Positions 1-10,829 of a stretch of 56,317 bases of DNA are shown here, in pieces; within the stretch, counting starts at the first letter, position 1; each line of letters opens with the position of its first letter. The DNA is from Rhizophagus sp. LPA8_4_AMF (taxonomy: Eukaryota > Glomeromycota > Glomeromycetes > Glomerales > Glomeraceae), in NCBI GenBank assembly GCA_021464525.1, contig JADRCO010000086.1, positions 1 to 56,317 of the forward strand, read 5' to 3'. Below the pieces are notes generated by a model. That model had not been told where the DNA came from, searched no databases, and saw nothing but the letters and a program-made list of their open reading frames with translations. A program made the position numbers and the translations under genes.

Positions 1-452
1 GAATTTTTTTATCATGTGATAACGATTATAACCAATCATGTTGATTTTATTTACTATAACATATTGTGTTCAACATTTTATTACTAAATAAAGTTAGTCC
101 AATTCCTTATTTGGAAGTAATTAGGCTTAATTTAGTAATGATTATCATAAAACTGAATTTTGGACTGTTGATGAGTTTAGGTGTTATGCATCATAATATT
201 ATTGATTTTAGTTATGCTGTAATATTTTGATATTGGCTTTTTAATTTTACTGAAAGTATATGCTGAATAATACTTTTTGAGCATTAAATTAATAAGATAA
301 TATATAAAATAGCATTTGTAATACAAAATTTATGTAATTATTATTTCTTTTTTTAGAAGTTCATGAAATTAATTTTTTTCATTTTTGGTAAGAAGAAATA
401 TTTTCTTTTTTGAATTTGTGTAATATTTGACCTAAAATAGTAAAAATCTACA

Positions 453-772
453 TATAGACAAGGCCAATTCATAATTATTTGATCAGCTTTTTTGAACGCA
501 TTATACAAAAATTTTGACCAATAAATTTTGACTGTAAAATGATCAATAAACCAACTTTTGTAAACTACTAAAAACATAGATTGTTTTGGTTAAGTCGATA
601 AAAAAATAAAAGCAATATCAGATTAGATAAAAAAAAATAAAATAAATATCTGATTGGTTGGTTAAACTATTCAACCACAATCAATCATAATCATCTCAAA
701 ATTGAACTTTGATTGCAAAATTAGTGTAATCTAATCAAAAATGCTGATCAAATAATTATGAACTGGTCTATA
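453..772. repeat. MITE-like foldback element, about 320 bp
   Basis: The two ends form an inverted repeat. Positions 468-487 and 743-762 are perfect 20-bp reverse complements, and the match extends imperfectly outward (TATAGAC at the left, GTCTATA at the right) and inward for some tens of bases. There is no coding capacity. Size and shape fit a miniature inverted-repeat DNA transposon remnant. A TA target duplication is possible at the ends but cannot be proved from one copy. Confidence 0.6.
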
Positions 773-1457
773 GTAATCATGTAATTTTCTGTAATTTGTT
801 TATGATGGATTTCTACTTCAGTGATCATGCACAAATAATAATAGGATTATGTGAATTAGCAGTATATATTTTTTCATTTTGAAAGGTCAGTAAAGGTTTT
901 ATAAAATTATTAGATTGTAGCAAGTCCTTAGATACCAAGTTTATATAAACTGCAAAAAGGTTTTTATAAAATGAATTGCTATTATGCACTTCTACCTGTA
1001 TTAAAATAACTTTTACTGACAATATACATATGGGATTTACTAAAATAATGGTGATGTTATACTTAATTACATTAGATAACTTAGAATTACTATTTTACAT
1101 ATCAATTTTAATATTAACTCTAATAAAGTTTAATATGTAATGCAGAAAAAAAAATATTCTGATAAGAAAGATAATGTTTAGTAATATTTTATAAAAAATA
1201 AAAATAAATTTATTTTAAAAAGAATATATAATAAAATAAGATAGGTTAGAAATTAGATCTATTGATCTAAATATTTAATTTTAAAGTTATCTGTTCAATT
1301 TAGATAAACAGATAAATTTATTCAAATTATTTGAAATTATCTAAATAATATCCAGATAATTTAAGTTAATTTATAATTCCAACCAAAATTATTATTTGTA
1401 AAATAATTATTTTCTTTTTAAGATCATCTAAAGCAGAGTAGTTATATGATTTTTAAC

Positions 1458-1619
1458 ATTATATGGGATCTTTGCAATAGAAAGAGGGGAATTGATAGAA
1501 AAAATTTTTTTTAATATTAATTTCAATTCAAAAAATATATTTATCATATAATTGAAATATAAAATCTGATTTTTTTTAGCAGTTTTCCTCCTTTCTATTG
1601 CAGAAAGCCCATATAATTA
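1458..1619. repeat. Short foldback element, about 160 bp
   Basis: The left arm (about 1458-1500, containing TTTGCAATAGAAAGAGG) and the right arm (about 1576-1619, containing CCTTTCTATTGCAGAAAG) are imperfect reverse complements over roughly 40 bp, around an AT-only centre. No open frame. It is probably a non-autonomous DNA transposon remnant or a derived palindrome. It differs in sequence from the element at 453-772. Confidence 0.55.
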
Positions 1620-2577
1620 GATAATTTTTTATAAACTAAAATTAATATGAATTTGAAAATAATAAGATAAATATATTTAATTTACTCTGCAAGTTTACTT
1701 AAGAAAAAAAAAGTGAATTTTGAATATTATTTTTGAAATGAATGAATTTTGATTATATAAATTTAAAGTGTTTAAATTTATTTTAATGAAAATGAAAAAA
1801 TCAAATAACTCAAAATGGTATTTAAAACTTTATTTTATACTTTAAGTAAATTTATAAAGTAAGCCAAAATGCATCTATTATAAATTAATTTAAAGATTAT
1901 ATATATGCTAAAAAGTTATATTTTAAAAAATAGGGGTTTTTTTTAAAGTATATAACTATCTACTTTAAACATCTTCTTTTTTAGCAATAGCTATCTTACA
2001 AAAAAATTGAAACTAAAATTTCTTTATAGAAATATTGTATAATATAAATTTCCAAAAAGAAAATTTATTTGATGATCTTGTATAATAATTCTGGCTGGCG
2101 GTATAGCCTAAATTATTTTGAACAGTTAACATCCAGATATCTAGATATTTATCTGAATAAATTTACATCTGAATTGAATGAATATAAATAGGATCTTGAA
2201 TAATTTATATATAGGTAGTATCAGAGTTTGCTTTTTGATTATGTAAAATTTTTAAAAAATTGCTTATTTCAAAGGTATTTTTAAAAAATTTTAAACTACA
2301 TATCCCTGTTTTTTTAGCTAACTGTTAATTCAAATTTATTGAAATTTATACCATTAAGTTTATTTTAATGAGAGGAACCCAATGATAATAATTTTATTTT
2401 AATATTTATTAAGATATAATATAAAGTGATTTTTCAACTGATATAGATAAGAGATATTCAAGATCCTATATATATCCAGTGTATTTGTTGGATATCTGTA
2501 AAATACAGATAATGGATCCAAACTCTAAGATAGGTTAATTAAAAAATACTTTACAAAAATATATTTGTACAATTATA

Positions 2578-2600
2578 ATAAGACTTTGAAAAAGTCTTAT
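2578..2600. repeat. Perfect 10-bp hairpin with 3-nt loop
   Basis: ATAAGACTTT is followed by GAA and then its exact reverse complement AAAGTCTTAT. No gene is adjacent, so it is not evidently a terminator. It may be a remnant of a palindromic repeat. Confidence 0.5.
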
Positions 2601-3325
2601 AAACATAAGGTGCAACTAGAATATTAGCTCTAAACATCTCTTTTAAGACCAAAATTATGATAAATAAGTAATAAATAATAATATGAAAATTTAGGAAATT
2701 AGATTTTTATTTATAAGGAAATTTATTTTTTTTTTATTGCTTTTGATATAATAATTTTTATATATTTGCAAATCACAAAAAAAAGGATATTTCAAAGAAT
2801 TTAAAATTTATCTTGCCTTTGATAAAAATACTTACTTCTCCTAGTTTTCAGAAAAATCTAAGAAAATAATGCATATAATTTATTTAGGTCAGAATGATAA
2901 AAATTTGGCTAGAATTATAAATAAAAATTACAAATCACATGAAATATACATTGCTATGGAGCGGCCTAATAGTGATAATATTGATAATATACATTTGTAA
3001 ATAACACTACTATACTGCTTTGTTTAAAACATTACTCCTACAATGATAGCCTAAATTATTTGTTAATTCAGTGTTCTCATTCAAGAGAGTAATTGTGACA
3101 GATATAATTGCATAAAGTAAAAACGCAATTTGATTTCCTATAAGATTTTATAAAAACGAGAAACAATATATCGAATTTACACCAATGTTAGATAAAATCT
3201 TACCTATAAAGGAAAAAATCGGAGAATTTGTCTGATTCAAAATGTATCACAAATATGTACTGTAGATTATCTAAAAATTTTCATTTTTAACGCGTCTAGA
3301 TTTAATAACAATTTTTAAACTAGTA

Positions 3326-5118
3326 ATGGCTTCAAGTAGAAGTTCTCGTTTACTAACCTTGGTGACTTCTAGCCAAAATACTTTACTGTCAAATTATGCA
3401 AGAAGAAATGCACTTTTGGTTTGCAACTATTGAACATTTCTATCGTTTACGTTATACGATAAGTTTAATCGGGTTTATACTTTTTTTGTTTAGTCAACAA
3501 TACGATTTATCAATTTGAATCAAAAAGCTTATAATTCATATTTAAACTCTCCCGATGAGTTTAACGCATTTTCTTCACAGCCGGCCGAATTTCGTAATCG
3601 CGCAAGGTTGCCGAGAAATACGGTCTGTAAATTATATCGTAATTTTATAAAATTTATAGATTTAATCGTTAATCAAGGACTTTTGTTATTAGATTATAAA
3701 TTTCGTTCCGCAACAAGAAGCCTGGATTGTAGAACGATTTGGAAAGGTTTTTTTGCATACCGATACTTTATTCTGTCTCGATTAGCACGTTAAATTTAAA
3801 TTTTATCATCTTTCCTTATAGTTTGACCGACTTTTACAACCTGGTTTATCAGTTGTGATTCCGTTTTTAGAGCGAATTAGATATGTTAAAAGTCTTAAAG
3901 AAATTTGTTTAAACATTCCAGCTCAAAGTGCAATTACACAAGGCCAGAATTTATGCTTTTCTTAATTTGATTCTTGTAAATTAAGTTAATAGAATTTCTA
4001 ATTTAAAAAATGGATTGCCTAAAAATTTTGTAGATAACGTCACTTTAGTTTTGGATGGCGTATTGTATATTAAAGTAATTGACCCATATAAGGTAATTGT
4101 TTAATTTTCTCTGAAAAGAAAATAAAAAATATATTTTTTATTTACTTTTTAATTTACGACAGGCCTCTTATGGCGTCGAAGATGCCGAATATGCTGTTGC
4201 GCAATTAGCTCAAACAACAATGCGTGCTGAAATTGGTCAAATGACATTAGACAGAACCTTGGCGGAGCGCGCACATTTGAATGCCAACATTGTTGATGCA
4301 ATTAACAGTGCTGCTGATGCGTGGGGAATTCGATGTTTAAGATATGAAATTCGTGAGTCTTATTAATATTTTCATTATCTGTTATATTATAATTGTTTGA
4401 TCTTTTTTTTTTTTTGATAAGGTGATATTCATCCACCAAATAAGGTTGTTGAATCTATGCATCAACAAGTATCTGCTGAACGATCCAAAAGAGCATCTAT
4501 TCTTGAGTCAGAAGGTTTCATGATTATTGCATACTAGTTAAATTTGTATACCATATTATGATATTTTAAACTACAATTTCTTATTTTTTTCAGGTCAAAG
4601 ACAAGCTGCAATAAACGTTGCTGAAGGAAATAAACAATCTGTTATTTTAGCATCGGAGGCTGAAAAAGCTGAACGAATTAACAAAGCATCAGGTAGATTG
4701 TCACAATTATACAATTATACAAATATATAATTGCGTAATTTATATTAAATTCATGTTATTAGGTGAGGCTGAAGCCATTGTTCTTCGTGCGAGAGCCACG
4801 GCTGAAGGAATTAAAAAGATTGCTCAAGCTATTGAGAATCCTTATGGTAAAGACGCCGTCACACTTACAGTTGCTGAGAAGTATATGGAAGCATTTGGAA
4901 ATCTTGCGAAAGAAGGCAACTCTATTATAGTTCCCGCATCTACTAGTGACGCTGGATCTATGATTGCACAAGTATGTAAGAAAAATTATTTATAAGTTTG
5001 ATAAATATATTAAATTAATCATTCGAATTTTCAGGCCTTATCCATCTATAATAATGTAAATAAGCAATCAGAACAATCAAGAAAAATTAACGACATAAAG
5101 GGACAAGCAAAACAATAA
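3326..5118 (+). CDS. Stomatin-like protein 2, mitochondrial SPFH/prohibitin-family membrane scaffold
   Basis: Ten exons (3326-3418, 3494-3622, 3693-3746, 3822-3942, 4034-4092, 4163-4352, 4422-4514, 4594-4692, 4763-4971, 5035-5118) give 376 residues. The order of conserved blocks is that of animal SLP2: LPRNT, FVPQQEAWIVERFGK, IPFLERIRYVKSLKEI, LDGVLYIKVIDPYKASYGVED, AQLAQTTMRAEIGQM, WGIRCLRYEI, then the coiled-coil region with LASEAEKAE and LTVAEKYMEAF. The Ser/Arg-rich start, with no acidic residue in the first 30, suits mitochondrial import. In other organisms SLP2 binds cardiolipin and organises inner-membrane proteases and respiratory complexes. The intron at 3943-4033 has GC-AG ends: reading past the GC donor hits a stop before any GT, and splicing there restores the conserved frame. 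Its 3' end faces the lipase gene, 64 bp away. Confidence 0.93.
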
Positions 5119-5182
5119 AAATATTTAATTAACTTTCTCTATTAACTAATATAAAAATAATCTTTTTCTAATTCTAAAATAA

Positions 5183-7012
5183 TTAAATAATAAACGCTTC
5201 TTCTACAAAATGTTTTATGATTTCTTTTCCCTTTGTTTGAAGCCGATTTCTCATAACAATGGCAGCATGAGCGTTAAATGCATCGAGAAACACGACAAAT
5301 TTCTCCCACTTCAATTTATTTAAATTTGAAAATGCTTCACATTGAGCTTGACAGACACGAACACAAGGAAATTGTGAAGACGTAGTAAATTCAGACATGG
5401 GTGTAGAAGCAGAAATATTTTCAAATAGATTTGAATTTGACAGTGATTTTGGTGTTGTAGGTGAACTTGGTGCAAGAAAATTTTTTATATTCATAGCGGT
5501 TTCTACAGCATCTTCTTCTAAGCTTGTAGCTCCAACAGTTCCAAAATCATTTGACAAACCATTATTTGAATCCTTAACCTTCATTGCTAAAATTTTTCGT
5601 ACTCTTCGCCTTGACATGATTCCTTGAATTGTTATAGTACTAAGTACAAAAATAATCCATAAAGGTAAAAGGATAGGAGTAGCTATAACAACTAACATAT
5701 AACGTAAAACTCCTTTGATCGTATTTTTTAACGTTTGATTAAAAGAAATTTTTGGTACATTTTCAAGTTTTGATATTGATTCTATTATATCTTGAAATTT
5801 CTCATTCGTTACACTAAAATTGATAATATAATATAATTTGAGTAATATCATAACATGAAAATATTATTAAAAACTGATAAAATAATTTACATTTTCAATT
5901 CATCAAAATTTTCAAATGGATCGATTTCAGATATCGCAGCCGTCCAAAAAGGAACTGTCCTATCATTTCTGGCGTTTGCATATAATTTTCTATATTTAAA
6001 CTCAGAAAGAGCCTTAAAGAAAATTTTATCTTTTCGAAATATAAAAAGAAATATAAATAATTTTGGATGAATTAAACAATTGATAATAAGATTCATTTTT
6101 ACCTGGACGAGACATTGTCAATAAAATCGGTTCATTTCCTTCATATTTATCCACAAATGTAAGTTGCTCTCCTGAAAATTTTTAAATTTTTTATTGAGAT
6201 TAGATTTAAAAAAAAAAATTTGTGAAATAAAATGATGAACAATGTATATTACCAGTTTGTGATAATAAAGTTGATGATATCCAATTAACTAATTTTGTGA
6301 ATGTTTTACTGTCATCACGTCGAATACCTAAATGTGGAGTCGCAAATGTTGCGAATAACTACCAATAAATTAAAAGAATTAATTCAGATATAATCGAGAA
6401 ATTTATAAGAAAAAAAAAATACGTACAATTGGTTCAATATGTTTAAAAAATCCTTGTTGATAAAGTATTCCAATCGCATATCTTGATATTAAACCACCAA
6501 GAGAATATCCAATAATACTAAATTTTGTGACTTTATTTGAGAATTTGTCTTGAAGGGATTTAACTTCAGCAAGAATCTTTTATTCAGGAAACAAAAATAG
6601 TTTGATTTTTAAAAAATCTCTGGTTATAATGAATTGATAGTTTTTTTTTTTAAAAAAAAAAAATAAAATTCAACATACTTCTTCTACAAGTCTATCCCCA
6701 CATACATTTATACCATCATATGTATATTTTGATGAGTTGCTCTTTGCGTTTAACTAAAGAAAATTATTGAATATTAAAAACATGTCAAACAAGAAGAAGG
6801 GAAAGAATTGACTTACAATTTGAACATTATCACCGTGTTTTGCTTCGAATTGTTCAACAAGATATTGTAAATGGCCAGGATTTCCCCATAAACTAAATCA
6901 AAAGAAAATTCATCAATTAAATTGTAAATCGATAAAGGAATTTAGTAAAAAGAATATCATAAATTTACCCATGAGAAAATACGACGAGGTGAATTTCCTT
7001 TGACGAACTCAT
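5183..7012 (-). CDS. DUF676 putative lipase/serine esterase (Lpl1/Rog1 family)
   Basis: Eight exons run from the ATG at 7012 (MSSSKEIHLVVFSHG) to the stop at 5183. The family's pattern is clear: an N-terminal VVFSHGLWGNPGHL block, the nucleophile motif GYSLGG (GxSxG, serine nucleophile), the YANARNDRTVPFWTAA block carrying the likely catalytic Asp, and a C-terminal NAHAAIVMR with the likely catalytic His. The last exon (5183 to about 5815) also encodes a hydrophobic stretch, VVIATPILLPLWIIFVLSTI, so the protein is probably membrane-anchored. Yeast relatives (Lpl1, Rog1) are lipid-droplet or glycerolipid lipases; the substrate here is unknown. Inner exon ends are approximate. It shares a 2-kb divergent upstream region with the membrane-protein gene at 9063. 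Confidence 0.85.
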
Positions 7013-9062
7013 TTATAAAATTATATGAAAGTAAAAAATTATAATCCTTCACGTAATAAAAAAGTAAATATAAAAGAGAAAAGAAAATTTGGTTCATTTT
7101 TAAAAAAAAATCTTTATAATAATAATTTTATTTCAGTAAAACAAATGCTGCATGGAAATAAATTTAATTACTAATTATGGATAATTTAATTAACGTCTCA
7201 CATTACGTAAGATGATTAAATGGATTACCCGATTGCCCGTCGGCGGGAATATTACGAATAATTTACCCTTTAACAGTATGACGTCAAGAATTACCAATTA
7301 AATTTAAACCGTATTAACCGTTAGATTGTCTAAATATGAGGTCAGAAATCTGGGAATTGGAAAATCTTTATATCGCATAATCGCATAATCGTATTTTGGA
7401 ATCAGGTACAATTATTAGTAACTTCGCTTTGTAATCAAAGAAAAAATTTTATCTCCTAAAAAATCATTTCTCTGGGGGAAAAGAAGCCAATCAAATACGC
7501 ATATAACAGTAATTCAAGGGCTTAGCATTAAATATTATGCAACATGTTTTTATCGCATTCATATGAAAAAGATTAAATATTTGATAATCTGAATTAAAAC
7601 GATTCATGTGTTAACCTCTTAATTCAGCTGACATTTAATGATCAGCGGCCGATGATTTAGTTCAAAACTTAAGTTCCGAATTTTTTCGGTCCGATGAAAC
7701 GGAAATATTCTTTTTGAGATTAACAAAATGGGAAAGTCTCTAAAAAAAAAGGGAGACTCAAAATCATTAATTAATCACAGTGATAATGCGTACTATTTTA
7801 AATATATAATTTTTCAAAATAAAAAATAACGAATTTTTCCAGAGTTCTGACATTTATAGAAATTATATTTAAGAAATGAATAAATAAAAAATAATTATAT
7901 TATATACAAAAAAATTCTGTTCTTTGAATTAAAAAAAATAGAGATTATTAGTAAAATAAAAGAATACGAATAAAATTTGAGTCACAAAACTTTATTTGTA
8001 AAAGTGTGGTAAAATTATTACCCTTTAAAGTCAGAAAGCAGTCCCTGAAATTCCGGTAATGATTTATCATTTAATTTATTTTCACGAATTAAAAATTCTA
8101 CTTAAATATCAAACAATCGCAATAGTTCTTTATGGCGTAAGATATTCATCACGCGATGTTTTATTGATCTTCATCGATAACGTTAATTTACTTATTATGT
8201 TTAAAATGGATTTATGTGATGCAACTGTTTTATTCCCAAGTGAAATTTGTGATTGATTTGAATTTTTATATCCTTTATATCGATTATATTCTTATTTTAA
8301 AATTAAAATAACTTTAGAGAATTACTAAAATTACTAAAGTTTGTATGTACTATAATCCATTTAAATGTAAAACGTCCATCCATAAAGAATCTTCTTGACA
8401 ATCTATCTGAGTAATTATCTAATTATCAATTATCACCTACGAGGGAATCACCTATTTTCCCATATTACAAGGTAAATAATTTCCAATTTGGAATCTAAGT
8501 TTACACTTATTTTATGGGTTAACGTCGCGAGATAATTATATTCATTCATTGTAAAAATATTCCGCGAAAATCTTTATTTTAAACATATAAAATATTGAAT
8601 TTTTAATTTTCTTTCCTTTTTTTTTTTTTTTTAAATGCATTAATTACCTGATGTAAAAAGAAAATTAGTTCATTATAAATTTTTCTTAAAAAAAAAAAAA
8701 GGATTTTTTTTTCTTTTTTTTTTTTTTTCTCTTCTTTTTTTTTTTCCTTGACCCATTTGTGTATTATTTTTTATACTTATTATTTGTAAGTAAAAAAGAA
8801 ATACATATATTATATATCTGTTACTTATTCTTCGTTTCTTATTAACAGATACCCTTCTTTCCTTTAAATTATTCTTAATTAACATAATTAACGTCTTACT
8901 TTCATTCATTAAAACTTTTATCTTTTGGTAAATATTGTTTTGTCTTGATATTATATACGATAAAAAAATGATGAAAAAAAAAAAATTAATTAACGAATAC
9001 ATTTTCTTCTTTTTTTTTTTAGAGAACACGAACAATCTTAATTTCTTAACACATCAGTAAGT
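7013..9062. other. Divergent intergenic region with bZIP-type palindromes and long T tracts
   Basis: No convincing gene. Near the lipase start lie ATTACGTAAG (7202-7211) and a perfect TGACGTCA (7279-7286), which look like CRE/ATF-type bZIP sites. The right part (about 8610-9020) is dominated by T and A homopolymers. A 65-codon open frame at 8059-8256 has no family resemblance. Confidence 0.6.
7202..7286. promoter_or_regulatory. Candidate bZIP sites: TTACGTAA-type and CRE palindrome
   Basis: ATTACGTAAG at 7202-7211 and the 8-bp palindrome TGACGTCA at 7279-7286 lie 190-275 bp upstream of the lipase start. TGACGTCA is the consensus of CREB/ATF and fungal Atf1-type factors. Function is inferred from the motif only. 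Confidence 0.4.
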
Positions 9063-10217
9063 ATGGCATCAAATAATTCAGCAGCAACTCCCGATAATAA
9101 GACAATATATGTTGATATAACAATCGGAGTTGTTGTAATTTTAATTGGTGCAATCGTTTTTATTGGACGGATTTTATATAAAAGAAGAAGAAGAAGAAGA
9201 AGAAAGGGTTCTGAAAGTGTTCTCGAGCAAATGGAAGAAATGAATATAGAAACCCCACCTAAAAAAACTGCAGCAGATCATCTTGGAGAATTAAGGGAAG
9301 TGACACAAAAAGTTTTACAACCTTTAAGAATAAGTTCTTCATTCTCTTCTCCAAAAGAACATTTATCTACTGTTCTTAGTTCAGATAGAAGTTCGGTTTC
9401 TTCTAATAATACGAAACGTGATAATAAAATTTCTACTTTAAAAGATTTTAAACCATTTAAAGTACCTCCTCCTCCTCCTCCTTCACCATTAAGAAACGAT
9501 GATATTAAAGTAGAACCAATCCGATTGTCATTGTTAAATTTATTACTTTCTAATGAATCTACAAATACATCATCATCCATATCTTCCCCTATAGTAGATT
9601 CATCATCAGATTCCCTCCCTACTGAAACAAATTCAAAAAATGATTCATTACATTCATTACGAAAAACATTATCAAAGTCACAACCAGATTTAAACAATAT
9701 ATCACGAACAACTACACTCCCTAGAGAAACAAATTCGAAAAAGAATTTATTACGAAAATCAATGTCAAATTCTCAACCAGATTTAAAGGATTTATCCCGA
9801 AAAAAATTGCCGCAGTTAGATTTAACATCTCCTCCAAAAATACATTCAAAAAAAGGCCCATTATCGCAGTTAGATTTAACACCTTCTTCACGGACAATAC
9901 CGCAATTAAATTCGACAATTCTTTCAGAATCACGTTATAAATGGGATTTAACACGAACAACGCCGATATTGGATTCTAAAGTTCAATCAAAAAGCCAAAC
10001 GTATTCACGCAACAAAGAATCGAATGATTATACAAATTTTCAACCGATACAAAACATTAAACCTGTTCAAAATGCTCAATCAGAAAAAACTGCGAAGATC
10101 ACAAAAATCGTAGAAACTGAAGAATTAACATTATCTCCTATGTACAGAATAGTAAAACCAATTTTAAAAAAAGAGAGACAAGATGATGAAATAATTCTTG
10201 ATGCAACTTTAGAATGA
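9063..10217 (+). CDS. Single-pass membrane protein with Ser-rich cytosolic tail, function unknown
   Basis: One uninterrupted 384-codon frame, unusual in this intron-rich neighbourhood. Residues 1-16 are polar. Residues about 17-38 form one transmembrane helix, followed at once by a run of Lys/Arg (about 40-48), a strong stop-transfer signal that places the long tail in the cytosol. The tail is Ser/Thr/Asn-rich and probably disordered. It has a proline motif at about 135-144 (six prolines then SPLR, a possible SH3 or WW ligand) and two related repeats at about 189-215 and 223-246, each holding TNSK...LRK...SQPDL...SR. Shorter QLDLT units follow. No signal peptide or enzyme motif is seen. The layout resembles fungal plasma-membrane sensors or cortical anchors without a large outer domain, but I do not recognise the family. 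An antisense open frame at 9278-9697 is a shadow. Confidence 0.7.
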   Translation: MASNNSAATPDNKTIYVDITIGVVVILIGAIVFIGRILYKRRRRRRRKGSESVLEQMEEMNIETPPKKTAADHLGELREVTQKVLQPLRISSSFSSPKEHLSTVLSSDRSSVSSNNTKRDNKISTLKDFKPFKVPPPPPPSPLRNDDIKVEPIRLSLLNLLLSNESTNTSSSISSPIVDSSSDSLPTETNSKNDSLHSLRKTLSKSQPDLNNISRTTTLPRETNSKKNLLRKSMSNSQPDLKDLSRKKLPQLDLTSPPKIHSKKGPLSQLDLTPSSRTIPQLNSTILSESRYKWDLTRTTPILDSKVQSKSQTYSRNKESNDYTNFQPIQNIKPVQNAQSEKTAKITKIVETEELTLSPMYRIVKPILKKERQDDEIILDATLE

Positions 10218-10829
10218 AAAATTATGCAATAAATAAAAACGAATGTTTGTTATCGGATAAATGTTTTTTTATCTATTATTGTTATTATTATTATTGCAAT
10301 TTCTATTTGTAGAGATTCCGCACTATGAAATTATTTTATTTTAATTTAATAACTAATAACTAATAGAACTTTTTTAAAGATTTTTATTTTATTTTTTTTT
10401 TTATGCTTATTTTTTTAAAAAAAATTTAATTGTAATTAAGAATGGTTTATAGAGATAGTTATGTATTAATTTTTTGCTGCGGGTACAAAATCAAATTTCT
10501 CGGTGGATTTGTAATTTTTTTCCCGATTGAACGCCCAAAAAGTATTTGATTACACAAATAATGGTACAGATATTTGATAAAATTCTTAAAACTATATAAT
10601 ACACTTTTTTTTCATAGTCTGCAGGGACATTCTTACTTTTTTTACTTTTAGTTTTCTTTGATTAGTTCAAAACAAAATTTACGCCTACGCAGTGTAACGA
10701 AAAAAAAAAAAAACTTTATTATTGTCGCTCATTTTGAAATGTTATCCTTATGTATAAATAGGTTATCTTTTTCATTGAAAAATAATATATTCTCTTTTTG
10801 TTACGAATTTACTAAAATATTAGTAAAAT
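10218..10829. other. Intergenic: 3' flank of the membrane-protein gene and carboxypeptidase promoter
   Basis: AT-rich, with several T tracts and a GTT/ATT-rich patch near 10275. A TATA-like element is listed at 10753-10761. I see no coding potential. Confidence 0.6.
10753..10761 (+). promoter_or_regulatory. Probable TATA box of the carboxypeptidase gene
   Basis: TATAAATAG, a full consensus TATA element, lies 69 bp before the ATG at 10830, a suitable distance for a short 5' leader. Confidence 0.5.

Larger units (their letters stand above)
1..3325. other. AT-rich intergenic region without a recognisable gene
   Basis: I see no protein-coding gene here. The short open frames are AT-driven and resemble no family. 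The stretch holds two foldback elements (about 453-772 and 1458-1619, listed separately), a perfect 10-bp hairpin at 2578-2600, and scattered degenerate copies of words such as the one shared by the regions near 1300 and 2150. The last few hundred bases presumably contain the promoter of the stomatin-like gene. It reads like decayed repeat DNA. Confidence 0.7.

Noticed and set aside
353-1022. Minus-strand open frames of 65-74 codons in the left spacer
   Set aside because: AT-driven composition, no family likeness, and the first overlaps the foldback element.
8059-8256. 65-codon plus-strand frame
   Set aside because: Hydrophobic AT-rich composition, no recognisable motif, no splice partners.
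8673-9035. 120-codon minus-strand frame rich in Lys and Phe
   Set aside because: Made of A and T homopolymers; it overlaps the presumed promoter of the gene at 9063.
9278-9960. Antisense frames of 139 and 79 codons over the membrane-protein gene
   Set aside because: Shadows of the low-complexity Ser/Pro-rich coding strand.
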